Made by a program: the position numbers and the translations under genes. Below are positions 39,865 to 54,800 of a DNA stretch of 64,000 nt, in pieces; position 1 is the first letter of the stretch; each line of letters starts with the position of its first letter. The stretch spans positions 45,694,346 through 45,758,345 of the forward strand of contig NC_134648.1 in the NCBI RefSeq assembly GCF_030463565.1, given 5' to 3'. The notes under the pieces are model-generated. The model saw only the letters and a program-made list of their open reading frames with translations. It had not been told where the DNA came from and did no database searches. Origin of the DNA: Pelecanus crispus (Eukaryota > Chordata > Aves > Pelecaniformes > Pelecanidae).

Positions 39865-42800
39865 CTAAAAGAACAAAATAAAAACCACAATCATTTACAT
39901 CTTGTAATTGCTAGAGAAGTGGCCTAGCACTTGATACTTGAGGTCACTGCATATTGCACTAAATGATAGAAATACTTTTGCAGAATTGTCTGAATCTAGT
40001 CTACGGCTATTTAAACTTGAAAGAAAAAGAATGTAAACTTAGAAGAAACTGACAGTCCTAATCATGGATCAATACATCCATGCCACTTCCATTAGACGCT
40101 TGTTTAACCTGTTCATAAAAAACCAAAAACCCTTTGATGGTAAAAGACTGGGCGAGACTATCTAGATCTTGTAGAAACTGGCTTTACAACTGAAGGGTTT
40201 TTTTTTTTTCCTATTGCCCAACATCAATCTCCTCTGTGCCCACTTAACCTGGCAATTTTTTTTGATCTCTTCTTACACAAAGAACTGGCCACCATCCTTT
40301 TTATAAAAATATTTCACCCTATGGAGGGGTTTTTTTCCTCATGTAAACAAGCCTACTTCCTCAAGTGTCAGATGGCCCTCATCCCATTCTAAGCATTCTC
40401 CCCAGTCCATCTGTTTCTCCCTAGTAGCAGACAGTGTTCCAGCTACGGTCTCACTTGCACTGATGAGAAATTCTCTCTTGTGGTCTAAGATACACTGTTA
40501 ATGCATTCCCTTATGTGATGGTGGTGTGAAAATAGCAAGTCTTACTGACTTAGGTTGCTATCTGCTATAATGTCAGGTCTTTCTGCAACACCTCCCGAGC
40601 CAGCCATTTCTACTTTTATTGTCTTTTCATAAACCAATAAAGCAAATAAAGGAGGAAAAAAAAAAAAACCAAACCCCACCCAAACAACAAGAAACATGAA
40701 ACCACAGAACAAAACCAGAAGCTGCTACTAGGAGGCTGATCAGAACTCACAAACTGCTTGTTACTCCTAGCTTAACATCATTACAGACTTATTTTATTCT
40801 ATCATCCTCCTAAGTGGTGAAAACACTAACCAACCCACCCTAGTACAGACTCTTAGAAGACTCATTTCATTGTGACACCCATTACCTTACTTTCTCCTTC
40901 CCACCTGTTCTTTGCCAGCAAGCTATCCAATACTGATGCAGCTATTTCTGAGAAGTTAGATATTTGCTTTGTAGAACTTCTGATTACTTTTCACTCAAAA
41001 CATCCTAAACTTAATGTAAACAAAGGTTAACAGCACTTACGTGGGGAGGTTGAACCTTTCTCCTCTTGCCAGAACAGCTCTAAAGAAAAGACATAATCAA
41101 AACAGATTTAATGTTGCACTGACAGAGGACCACAAGTAATTCTGTAACAACACTGACAAGAGTCTTTAAAGTACAGAAAGAATAGTGACTGCCATTCCAT
41201 GGATTAAAGAAATCTTTTTATAATTAAGTGTACTTTAGATCACGAGAAATACTACTGGAGAGCAGTCAGAAGCTGTTGAAGCTTCTCCACACTTGGCAGC
41301 CAACAACTATCAACTTAATTGAAGCTTCCTTCAGACAAAACCAAGATCAATATTCAGCTTTTGAAACTGTCAATATTTTTCTCCCTAAAATTTTCCTGTA
41401 TCCAAACCAATATTTATGCAAAACTTTGGGCAAAAAGAATGCTCACTACCGTACAATACTACTATTGCCACCATCACAATTTTTTCCCAGATCCCCATTC
41501 CAGAGAAGATCCTGAAGCACTTTCTGTGGAAATTTCAGTTTATGAAAGTGTGTGTTTTAACTTCTAGTTTCCAGCAACTTGAAGAAATAGCCTCACAAAG
41601 AAAGGACTTTATTGCTCTCCAACACAAACCAAAAAATGAAACAAAAATTTGTAATATCGCTATTGATTTTTAAATGCTGACTCTTCCTTGGCTGCTCTCC
41701 AAGGCAGAACAGTAAATGATCAACAGTAAGAGGCATTCTTACTGTTACGTGGGGAAAGAAGGAAGAGCAAGATAATGGACAAGAAACTTCCATAGCCAAG
41801 CAGAGCCTGATGTACTAACAACGAAAGTTCTCTTTGTCCTTATCTCCTTTGGTGAATGAAGGATAAGGTTTACTACTCAGAAAGAGACAGAACTCTGCCT
41901 GAAAACTAGCAACAAAGAAATCTAAGTCACAGAATCACATGAAACAATTTTTAAAGGGTTTACTCTCTTATCCTATTGGAACAGTGATTTCACATAGCTG
42001 ATCTTTAGTAATCACATCATGTACAGAAGCCCAAAGGATTTCATCTGATTTAAGCCATTAATGATTTTTATCAAGATCAAAACTTTGGTCAATTTTCTTG
42101 TCATTAGAAACACTTCAGATTTTAAGGTGGGGGCGAGAAATCCAACCTCTATAATACATTTCTTACGAATTCATTAAGCTCGTGTGGCTGCAATTTTTTC
42201 CCCAACAAATACTATTTTCTTTCAAATGAGAAATTAGGCAGAAATATGAACTTATACAGATCAACCACATGAAAATTAACCATTACACCAAGCCAGAGTT
42301 GTCTACCAAAAGCATCTGCCCTAACTCCTTACTTTTTTGCCTCTACATCAAAGATTTAAGCACAAAAGTCACAAATGAATTTAGGTATGCTAAAAGAAGT
42401 TGAGATAATTTCTTACTACAGATTGAAAATACTCAGGAGACAGTCCTTCCAGCTCGAGGATTTTATCTTCAAGCTTCTTAATTCTTTGATAAATGTCTCT
42501 TGGTACAGGACCACCTAAATACACCAGTATAAATACAAAGAAGTCAGGAAAAGTGCTTGAATAACTTTTTAAACTAAAGATTGCAAGTTTTACAGGTGAA
42601 TTCTTCGAGTCCAGCTATCAACCAGTAGCTGAAACAAAATGAGTGGATGGGATGATAAAAAGGAAGGGTAATTAATATAATTCAGGGTAAAACCTGATTG
42701 ATAAGCCAGTGCAGTCAGTGAAGGCAATACACAACTTTATGCAGGTGACTGAAGTACGTCTGACAAGGTCCCTGGAACAACTAATGATCACTCTTACAAT

Positions 42801-45800
42801 ACACTGGTCACACACCAAATGCTACCACTTCAAAACTGACAGCAGCATCAGGAGGGAGCAGATGGGATGGCAGACCACACACGAATTCAGCACTGATATC
42901 TAAGATTGTTCTGAAGGAAACCTATCTCTACTGAGCATCAGAGGTTAGAGCACAGTCATATGTTGCACTTGACAAAGAACCGCGTTTGCCTGGCCACAGA
43001 CGGGAGAAGCAGGGGTGGGGAATGCGTGTATGGAATGGAGTAACAGAGCTTTGGAAAAAACCTAACCAACCAAGCAAAAACCACTCCAAAACGCAAACAA
43101 AAAAACCCACAAACAACAAAACCCACAAACACCACAAAAACAACAGCAACAAAAAAACCCCACCTCAACCCATTTGCTGTTTGCTGCTATACTACAGCAG
43201 CTTGGGCTTGTTTCCCCATGTAAGAACAGAACTGATAAAAAGATTGGCCTTAGAAAGCATCTTATTTATGCTACAGAGTATTCTATAAACTGAAATCACT
43301 GTTTATCACAACTAACTATGGCTATCCCAATGAAAATGATAGTCTGGTTCTGAACAGTAGTGACAACCAAGGCCTCAGCAAACTTTTACTACTTCTCTTG
43401 ACACTCATTTCCATTTATTTCTAGGTCTGTTAGGTAAGGCAATTCTATCCCATGAACTACTGAAATAAGCACTAATGGGGTTTTTTTGCCATTCATCTAT
43501 TTCCTCACTTCAGACAGACAATTTTGTGGGTAGCTTTACTCCTTCAGTTCTGCTCTCTACTCATCACTCAGCAGCTACTAATTAAATTGGCTAACTTCTC
43601 GCTCTTCTTAATATTGCTGCCTCTTAATGTAAAGAGGAAAGAGCAGTACTAGCACTAGAAGAAGCCATTCTGAAAAACAGCAGGTGAGTCAAGAACAACT
43701 CTTTCAGTCATCAGAAACAAAAACCGTCAAGCAGGTAGCTGAGGCAGGTTACCTGCTCAGATGAATACTTTTTGCACAGCTGCTGGGCTAAGTAACAAAT
43801 GATCTTGAGACCTTCCCCAGGAATGCCGATTTGGACAGGAGTTGAGCTGGAATTGCAAGCTTTCATCCTCTTCCCCTATACTGTAGTTTAGCTGACCTGT
43901 TCCTTCAAACAAAATTATGTCACCTATTCTAGGCACAACCTGGAAGCAAGGGCCCCTCCTTAGCTACCCCCAATCATTATCTCTGACACGCATGAACTCC
44001 AAAGCTACTACACATTGTAACCTTAATGCTGGCCAGTGACTTGCAACTTCTATTTCCATGCACAAAAAACACCTTCTTTTTGAGACAGCTATACAGCTAA
44101 GCATCTGACTGCTGTGTCAACAGTATCTAGGATTATTCCACTCTTCTTGCTGCCAGAGGACTTTGATCCATTATGCATTCACAGGAATCTAGTAATCTAG
44201 TCAATGTTCACCATATTCTTAGAGAACGGATTAGCATCTATTCGGTATTCAGAAGACAAAAAAAGTCAGTGTGTGTCTGCAGCGTGATGTGTAGAACATT
44301 CACTTTATTAGGTGAGGATCTGGGCTTCTGTTCCGTTTTGAAAACATTTTTCAGCAAAAATACAGATTCCTCCTCGATAAGTGCCTCACTGATTTATATT
44401 CTAGAAAACTGGGGCTGGGATGAGGAAACAACTACTTTAAAAAAGTCAGTAGCCTGGTGGCTATAGCATTTTTTTTTAGTGAAAGGTGTGGACTCATGTT
44501 TGCATGGGTAAAGGGAAGTATTGACAATGAGCTTCCATTCTGGGAAATAAGCTTCTCACCTAACTGTATATCAAGAATCATCCACCTTTAGAAAAGGTTT
44601 CACATTGTCTTTTGGGTTCATCCTATCCCCAGCCCACAAGGTGTCCATGAAGCAGGACTGAGTCCTAACCTCAGCTTTTCTGGTTCAGTGGGTCAAGGCA
44701 GAAGGATTCCACTGGCTATAGAGAACCCCTACCTCCAAATATTCCAGATTGTTTTAAATCCCATTCTGAAGCGCCTCTCTCTCATTTGCCACCACGTGAA
44801 ATGTAGATTTACTAACTCAGCATCCTAATTTGGGCATAAATCTGGGTTCCATTTTGGGCATAAGAACCTAAACATTAGATTGTAGTACCTGGGGTGACTA
44901 AACCCTTCAGTGGATCTATCCACTGTTTTTGCAGCCACAGTTTTTATAGATTTGTCCAGTTTTACTACAGTAATGATAACTGTAGTACAAACTAGCATAC
45001 CGATGTCAAAATTAAAACATGATACAAACCTGTTTGTAACCGTAAGTGTGCTTCAATGTTTTGCAATCTCTCCTCAACAGCTTGGTTTCCACAATCATGA
45101 ATGGGTGCATTGGCTTTGTGACTGGACCCATGTGCTCCTTCAGATCTAGTCTGAGGTCCATATGTATTTACTACCCTAGAAACTAGGTAAAGAGAACACA
45201 AATTTAACGTATATGCACATGAAACACAAAGTACATCTAACTAAATCAAAATATCACAATACGAAAGCCAGTGTTAAATCAATTTCACACTAGTTTCTCA
45301 TGTGAAGGGTCCCACACATATTAAGACTGAATATTCAAGTAAAAGTATTTTCCTATTTTTGCACAAGTAACTAAACTAAACAAAACCCTAGGACTTTACA
45401 TATGCAAAGTAAAAGAATCACTCATACATTCATGTAGAATGGCAGTACCAAGAATTTGTCATCAGCTGCTGCTAAGTAGCAGAAAACCTTATACTTACGT
45501 CAGCAGTTGCATGCATGAGCTGTTGTAAATGCAAAGAAAAGGCCAGACCTAGTATTACAGGAAGCATCATAAATACATGAAGATGAGGGGAGGTATACAA
45601 CTAGAAGAACCACTACAAATCTCAGCAAGGAAGTTCTCTTCTAATTTTTGTTATTTGGGTAACAGCTTTAATGACCCTTCAGATGCTTCTGGGTCTATCT
45701 TTTCCCCTTGCTGAACCATGTCTTCATCAGAAGATTTTGGTCACTTCTCTTTAAATCACGGTCATTTCTCAAGTCCTTCCTGATAGGACTACTGCACTGT

Positions 45801-48800
45801 ACTGCAGACTTAAAAGACTATGTTGGCAATGCCAGACACTGAAGCACACACCTTCTTACTCAGTACTTCACAAAGGCCACACATTACATTCTTGCTTCAG
45901 TTTATGCTGGTTTTACTTCCAAGTCCTAAGTGTTATTCACGTTTCAGTTATGAACTGTTCGGGTTTTAGTTACTTGAAGTGCAAACTCTTCTTTTTTCCT
46001 GTAATATGCTACCATCCAAGTTACAAACTAGCACTCAGTTTAAAAAAGTGACTATTGAAAGGGGTTCTTAATGAAATATTCTAAACTCAAACTCCCTTCC
46101 CCATCTCCCTCTTAGCTCACCAGACCCTTTAATGCTTATATCTAACATCGTGCTTCACAGTATTACTCTAAATTCTAGAATTCAGAATAATGAATAGGTT
46201 TCTAGAACCAATATGAAGTGGATAACTGAATACTACCACTCTCAGAAATGGAAGAGAGGGTTACTTTCATTCTCATTTTGGAGATCTTGTTTGTTTGTTT
46301 TTAAACACAGAGTAGAGAGCAGTAGATGGACAGGCAATCTTTTATATGTAACTTCTGTTGGACAATCATTTCTACACTATTTACTCCTTTCCAAAAGCAA
46401 GTGCAGTGGTAAGCTTGTTCCCCAGCTTGTCACTTCCCATAAATCTGTGTCTCAGAACTTCTACTGTGTCCCCAAACTATTTTCTAATTCAATATACTTA
46501 CACCACCTAATGAAAAATAGAAGATAATCTTATTTAATCTCAATTCCTTAATTGGACTGCTGGCTTCACCTTAGAAGAAAAGCTAAAAATTGTTCAGCTT
46601 CTCTGTCCTCCTTTATCTTTTGCATCTTTCCTTTCAGACAATGAAAACAGGCTACTTTGTTTTGGTCTTTAGTGCATAACCATCAGCTTAATGAAGCAGT
46701 TACGGGATTGAAAACCTTGGAGAAGTAAGTCACGGTGTAAAAGTATTCACTGGAGTCAAAAATAAATATGTTAAGTTTGCATTTTTTGACCATTCTATAA
46801 AAAGTTTTTAAGTCAAAAATTCACCTGTGCTGTTCTATCTGGACATTCTTAATAAATGGGTATTAAAACAGTTGCTTACCCTTTATATGGCTTTTAAATC
46901 CAGGATAGGGTGTGAAAATTGCATCTGTTCTGGCACAGCTATTTTCTAAATAAATAATAATATGAAAAGTGAGGTCCTAATTATGTATTTATAATTTAAA
47001 ATATTCTAACCATCATCAGCTTTGAGGCTTTTAACAAATCTAATTTAAAATATTTCATATGATAAAAACATCAGAAATACTTCATTCATTCTATAAACAC
47101 TTGCTCCTTAATAGTTTCACACACTTGCATGGACTTACTGGTTTTAATTAGATAAGTCACTTATATAAATGTATGCATACATGTATATAAAAGTTTATTT
47201 GATCAGGACCAAATTTCTTCCAATTTACATTTTATTTGGTTCTTTCTTTTCACTGTTTCTCTGTAACTTATTTCTTTCTTCCTGTACAGAAGTCTTTTCC
47301 CTGCTTACCACTGTTATTTTGTTTTTATGTCCTTTTTTGAAACTGTTCTCCTCTTATTTTTAGACTGGTCTAGTTTACTCATCAGCAGTCTTTCCTCACC
47401 TTCCTGCATTTATTCTGATTCCTGTGACTTCTTTAATTTGTTTAACCATAAAAACCTACGGTACAGACCATCTTAGTTTATTCCAATGTTTATATTTTAA
47501 TCTCTGTTCATACACACCAAAGCTTTACACATATATTATTAAGCCTGAACATACAAAGGAAGGTCTTATCATCATGTCTTCTGTACGTAATTAACAATTT
47601 TAGGAATCAGTATTTTACTATCTAGCATATTCTACTAGACTTCAGATGTCATTTTCATTCCAACTGATATTCAAGGAGTTAAACTCTCTTCCTATAAAGC
47701 TTACGGAACAATAAGCTTTGCTCTCTAAAAGAATAAGTACATCACAGAGACAACGTACATCTGGGCTCACAGGTACTTAGAAAATGTCTCCGTACTACTT
47801 ATGTATATAAAAGTGTCTTCACTTTTAAGACGCATTTGGTTACGCAGTTACTGATCGTGCTAATGGGATCCAGCCTACCAGATGGATTTAAGATTATTTG
47901 GTTATAGAAACAGCCAATTGTGCCAGTTGGTGCATTAAAAACACCAATAGTGTGAATAACGTTGAAAGGAAAAAGTTATTCTAAGTAGCTAGTAATTCAA
48001 ATTGATTGCAAAAAATACTTCTTTGTAATTTAACTAGCATTAAATTAACTTCAATTTGAATACGCAATTCATAAGACATTTCTGAATTGCAATTCTGTTG
48101 ACTTTGGAGGGATCATCTAGCTAAAACATTGGAAACAATAGCTACAAAATCATCTGATTTAAGATCACAGTTCTTAAAATGAACACAGTAATAACTATAA
48201 TCTTTCTGTATGGGATGCATTAAACAGTGTCTTCCAGTGACTACTTTCTTTTTTTGTCTATCTGACATCTGCAGTGCACATGCAAGTTCTTAACTTTAAA
48301 ACAAAGTTACTCTTAAAATAAAGTTCTGTTTTAAATATAGAATAGTGCTTTTGAAAAATAAAAAAATTAAAAACACAACTTAAATTGCTATGAAGATTAA
48401 AGTCTGGCTAGCCAGTTACCTTGATTACAATCAATAACATTGCAAAATTCCCTGACATTATTTTCATTGATCTCAGCTTGTTTCCTCTCGATGAAGGCTG
48501 ATATCCGCCTGTCAATCTGCAGGTAATAAACATGATGGCATATATCTATTTCATTCTTTAAATTTAAAATTTAGAAAGGTCTGTTTTTTTTTTTTTTTAA
48601 TTTAGGTAAATCACTTACTTCTGCTTTTCCAGCTTTTATTTGGACCACCTCTGGATCAAAATTAATATGAGCATCCTTCAGATCTCCCAAGTCGTAACTT
48701 GCATACTTTTCTTCAGTCTGACAGTTACCATCATAAACATCTAAACTTGTTTCACAAGTTTGGCCTTCTGTTTTACCTGCAGGTTCAACATGGCCTATAT

Positions 48801-51800
48801 TTTCCTCTTTAATCAATGACTGGAGTTTTTCTAAAAGAGGCTGAACAAAGAAAGCATTATGTTAGGGTAAAATAAAAAAAGAGCCAAAAAATTCCAAAAA
48901 CAAAAAGCAAAAAGCCAAGTACTATTACTATTTCTAAAACAGACCAACTGAAATAATTTTAGGAATTACAACATCTGCCTCTGATGGAACACTGTAATAA
49001 AATAAGCTTTAAAAAAAAGCTATAGTTCCAAATACTGTGCACACCATGACTCTGGCCTTTTTGACCTGTGCCTTTTAGAGGTTTATATAGAAAAACTCCC
49101 AAATTTCTGTGAAAATCTGCCTGGTACTCATCTGTTACTAGCTAAATCAAAGCTTCAATCGTTGGCACCAATGCCACTTAATTAACATGTCATTCAAATG
49201 CCTACTCAGAACAGTAAGGCTTAGTATTTTTCCTCCTTAACATGAAAGCCAATGCTTTCACACTGTAAAGCCTTTACTTTATCACCACAGCACTACATTC
49301 TCCACTTGAAACTGCAGTTGCCCAAGTGAATGAGAGAACACAGACATGAAATATATAGGCGTTATCCTGAACACATGCTTTTCTTGACATGGTTGATTAT
49401 CTACTTAGGTCATGAAATTAAATGAGAAAATGCACTGACATTTGTAGCAGCAAAAATAAATGCTTATTATGCTACTGCAATAACTCTTATACAGGATGTA
49501 ATAACAAAACCTCAGTGTGCATGTGTGTGTATATATATATGTCACACTCCCTTGTTTAATTTTTACCAGTTTCATCTAGTCTGAACTTCACTGCTTATTT
49601 TCCCTCTAGAAGTTTGGGGTTTTTTTAAAGACAACATGATTTTTACCAGTCACATTTCCTGAAATGGAATCAAATTCCTACTTGCAGCGTTCTTACAGTT
49701 GGATGTAATTTTTACTTGCTTTTATGTTGCATATTTTCTCTTTTTGTTTATCACACCAAAGATTTGGTGGATGTCTGAAAAACATAATGGGTCTTTCTTT
49801 TACCTACAGACAAGCAAATACAGGCACTTCCTTTTTCACCCCCTTGGTACTACACACTTGAAATAATTCATTGACTAGCTGAAGCAAAAAACAAGTATTC
49901 AAATCCCCACCTTTTACAGATGAACTATCAAGGTCAAAACACTGTTCAGCTCACCCTCCCTGCCATGCAACTAAATTACATGTACTTTTGGCAGGATTGG
50001 AAAGTTTCAAATAGTTAAAAAGAAATGACAGTAATGGTGACTGGCTACTTGGCAAGATGAGACATTAATGTCAAAGAAATTACTCTTTTTAAAAAAAAAA
50101 AACCTACGCCGAAAATATATTTAATTGCAGTAAGACACTCCAGGATGTGTCATGCTGGGATAATGCCACTTCTTGAACCACTGAAAGCACTCCATGAGCC
50201 TCAAAACTCACCCAACGCATGGAATCATTATCATAGCATGACACACACCTGCCGTGTCTTATTGCTTAATTATAACCCACCATAGATGGAAATGTATCAC
50301 ATTTACAATGCAAGTCTAGAAATCAATGAGGCTGCATTTATTCAGCCTGCTCACCTACAGTGGCTATTCCCACCACTAATCTGAAAAATTCCTAAGTGTG
50401 AGTACCTATGGAAGCACAGTGGAATCCTAAGCACATAATACTTTTGCATTCTTTTTTGTTGGACATAGCAATATAAGATCAAAACGACTGAATTTTTTCA
50501 GTTTAGGTAACATAACTACATTCAGTTGTTGATCACTTTTGCCTAGTCAAATGTGTCCAATGAAATATTTACCTGCAAACATAAAATATGCTGCTGAAGT
50601 GCACTAAAAAGCAATGCTGGCTGAAGTGCTGATGTGCTTTGAAGCTTGCTCCAATCGATTACAACTTTCACGATATCGTCTCCAAGGTTAAGCTTCAAGA
50701 GGGCAAAACAAACACAATAAAAAATTATGTTGTTATGTTGTATTAACGTCACAAAAGTATACAAGACTTCTACAGGACAACAATTATGCTCAATCTCATA
50801 CAGACCCCATTTTTATATGAGGACATTGGAGAGATTTGACATCAATTATAATTCAAGCAGCTGTCATTTTCAAAGTAAGCTAGTATTTGCAGAGTATATT
50901 AAAAAATTAAAAATTCCTTACTACTTCATCACACTTTCATTGTATTAATTTGATCTTTAACTTTAGTCAATTCTCGATTCAATTAACTATTGTACAAAAA
51001 CATACTGTTCATGTTAATCGCTCAAATCTTTTCTTTTAACAGATGATAGAACCACCAGTAGGAAGAAACATGCACCCAGGATGGCAGTCTCCTGTAGGTT
51101 CTGTATTTTATTCTGAGATTTGCAAGGCTACCTATGCCTGCATGACTAAGGTCTTGATACTGCACCATGCCACATTCTTTGAATTTTTACTTGCTGCTAA
51201 TCCAAAGGAGGCTTTATATTAAAAATAAGTTTTTTTAAAAAACAAATCTTTAAAAAATCTCAAGGTTAAACAAACTCTAGACTACACAGCACCACTATCA
51301 AATCCATTTCCAAACCACACTATTTTCTCTTTTATGCATTCAGATCAAAATAACAATTGCCACAGTCTATTCTCTTTGCCAAGGAATTGTAATATTTAAC
51401 TCCCAAAGCAATAAAGAGAAACACACATAGTGAATCTGAAGTTTTACTTAAAAGAACTATGTATCTTCTATAAGCTAAAAATAAACTTTCACTTTCTAAT
51501 AAAAAGCTGATTGTTAATAAACACTAATGAACAACACACTTTCACACCCACCTTTGCCATTTTTGTTACACTAGAACTTTTCTCAAGATCTTGAAGTAAC
51601 GAGCACTTTCATTTCCCAAAGCCAAGTAAGTTGTCCTCCAACCAAACAACCCATAAATGATCCCTCAAATTCTAAATACAGATACAACTCTTGTTTAAAA
51701 TCAAGAGGACCTACAGGTACTCTGAGACACAGAATTCCCAAGTCATATGCATGTTTGCATGTCTACATACATCTCACTCCTTCCATTTTTTAAAAAAAAA

Positions 51801-54800
51801 AAAGAAAAAGGAAAAGAGAAAGAGCTCTCAGGCAGATGAAAAAAGTGACATTTAACATATGGTATCTACTAACTGTATCAAGTATTATAGGCAAGAACAC
51901 AGAACGCACATGCACTCGTTTCCTGAATCCACCACATAGTGTATGAGGAAACAATGAGAACTAAACACAAGAATGCCTCCATCACTCTGAGGGCAAAGCA
52001 GTGGATACTAAGTTGTTCTATGTCAGTTTTAAACCCCAGCATTAACACAATTTTGTATGTAAAGAACTATAAGCCTGAGCCTTCCTTTTTGACTAAAGAA
52101 CATCGTTGTCAAATCCAGTGTTAGATTCCAAATTACATAGCAAAGGAGATGGTCTGACTAGATATATAATGTATTTTAGATAATTTTCACACAAATGGTT
52201 ATTCCTGTTTGGTACTTAAACTACACAGGATGTAGGAAAAGTACTGTTTTAGGAAATACTAGTTTTGAACACCTTACAAAATCAAGAATGTATTTAGAAT
52301 TTAGTAAGAATAAAACTTCACTTTAAGAATTAAGCCACTGTGCACGTGTGATCACCTGAAGCACCTATTTTTTCCCAAAGTTTCTAGAGTAACATCTGCT
52401 ATGCACTACATTACAGTCCACTGACAGGGTAAAAAAGGCATAGATGTAAGTCATTGTAATGAACCAAAATAGGAGTCCTACTGCAGTTGCCTAATAAGCC
52501 TCCTTTCTCAAAAGGCATGAGCTGATGTGTCCCTTCACATCATAGTGTGTGATTCCTGTCCAAGTGGTTCAATGCACAAAAACAATAAAGCTTCTGACTT
52601 AGGATAATTTAAAGGCCAGTGATATTTTAAACTCATGGACACTGTTTTTAAATATAAGTAAAAGAATAAACACCTCCTGCATCCAAACAGGTTTCTAGTA
52701 CAACAGAATTAGTTTTCTCAGTGTTTCACACGCTTCTACCTATAAGAACTGTGACAAGCAGGTTTATAAATTCTGTGATTTGGTAACTTCAAAGCCTTGG
52801 TATATTTACAAGTCCACAGTCTATTCTGCAGCCATTTACAGGATCATAAGTCATTTCAGCCCTTTGAAATTGTTTCATGAAAGACACTGACTGTCACTTG
52901 AGGTTTAAAGAACTTTTCATGATCAGTCATATTGGTTTTAAGAGTTATTATCCCCAGATGTCTTCCTAGTCACTGTGCTGCAAGTGATTACTCTAGTAAA
53001 AAAATTCCTGTGCCAGAAATATTCCTGTTTACAGTCCAACCTACTAGCATAAATCCAACTTAAACTACTATGATGGATCACAAACTGTGACAGCTGACAA
53101 TCTAGCACATGTTCACTCATCTCTATAAAAGGGAAACAGGGAATCAGTAGTTTCAGTCAAAAATGCAAGATGGATTGCTAGAGTCAGTAAGCTGCTAAAA
53201 CACCACAGTTAAATCTACCAGAACTCAAGGGCTGGCAGACAAAGAGTGTAACTCAACAACTGGAAACAATCATGACTAAGCAATTAAAAGGGCCTTCTCA
53301 GCTAAGATGGAGCAACCAGACCCCTACTCATAGTTCAGTGCAGCGCACAGTAAAATGCATTTGTTGTCATGGAAAGAATACACTCCAAACGCCAATGAAG
53401 ACAATTTTACTCCAAACCGTAACTACAGTAACTCTACTGAGAGGATGCAGCAACTCTGAACTGGTCTCTCGTAACTGTCCGTGCACACCCAGATATTGTT
53501 AAAAATCACTAAGCTCTCTCCAGTGACACATTAGACATAGAGCAAACTTTGGAGAACAAGTAAGCTACTGAACAAGAAACTAGAGTGTTTAATGTAGTTT
53601 TGAAAACAATTAATTAAACTTGTGATGAGTACCCTAGTTAAGAGCTTAGGAAACTTTATTCTTCTTTGTGTTTGTCATAAATACGAGAGTTCAACTTTTC
53701 ACTCATGTTAACATTGTAAGAACAACAGTATAAATGACAGTATTAAATCTGGATAAAATGACAGTCACTAGTTCTTCATGGATTACACTTAGAATTTTCA
53801 CCAAAAAGAATTATGGGATATTTCATCCTCAATACACAGATAGTTTTCCTGTCTCAGTCATCCTATGAATCAGCGGTGTATGATCATCAAGTTGTTTAGC
53901 ACTGCACTCCTGTTCAAAAGCTAGGGTAGTTTTTAATCACTTCAGAGATAGGAAAACGGAGACTCTTACTAGTCAGCACCTGAATTTTCAGGCCCTTAAT
54001 TTTGGATGACTTTTGTTTGAAAATGGAGACAACTGCTAGCAGAGTTTGAGGTGAGAAGCAAATATAATACACAATTCCATTCAAATGAGATGAATGCTCT
54101 AAAAAAATCAATTCAGATCAGTCAGCAGCTACTCCTAAACTACCTCTGTATCTCATAGAGCCCATTTCTGAGCATTTTTCTAACATAAACATAACATAAC
54201 TAAGTTACATTATCTCCTGCAGATATCACTCATCATCTGGCCCCAAACCTTCAAACTGCTGTCTAATTTCAGAAGCAGGAGCATGCTTCTACTGCCTTCA
54301 CATAACTGCATATATGGTTCCACAGTGGAAAAGGAATTAATCTGTAAATTATTTATGGTAATAATTAAGCTGTTACTAAAATCCTCTCCTGATAAGGGCC
54401 TCCCACCACTACCATAACATCTGTTAAATAATTCATAGCCATTACTGAACCTAAAGTAGGTGTTTCAACTTAAGTACCACAGAGCAAAGCTGCTTTAAAA
54501 TTCTGACCCACTAGGATACACTGTGTGTTTCATAGTATGTTATTGCCATGGCAAAGCTAACTTCAAGCTCCTGATCATTTATTTTGATTTAATATACAGT
54601 AACCTTTTAGTAGCTTTTCAATTCAGAATCCTTAATTGTTAAGATACAGCAATTAGACAGACTGCAGTTTCTCATGGAAGACATCATCCGTCAAACTACA
54701 AAGTGGCATGAGACATCCCGTCACTAAGAGGCAAAGGCACGGCCACGACTACGAGATGCAGCAGCAGGCCACGCACCCCGGGGCTGCCCAGGCCTGGAGG

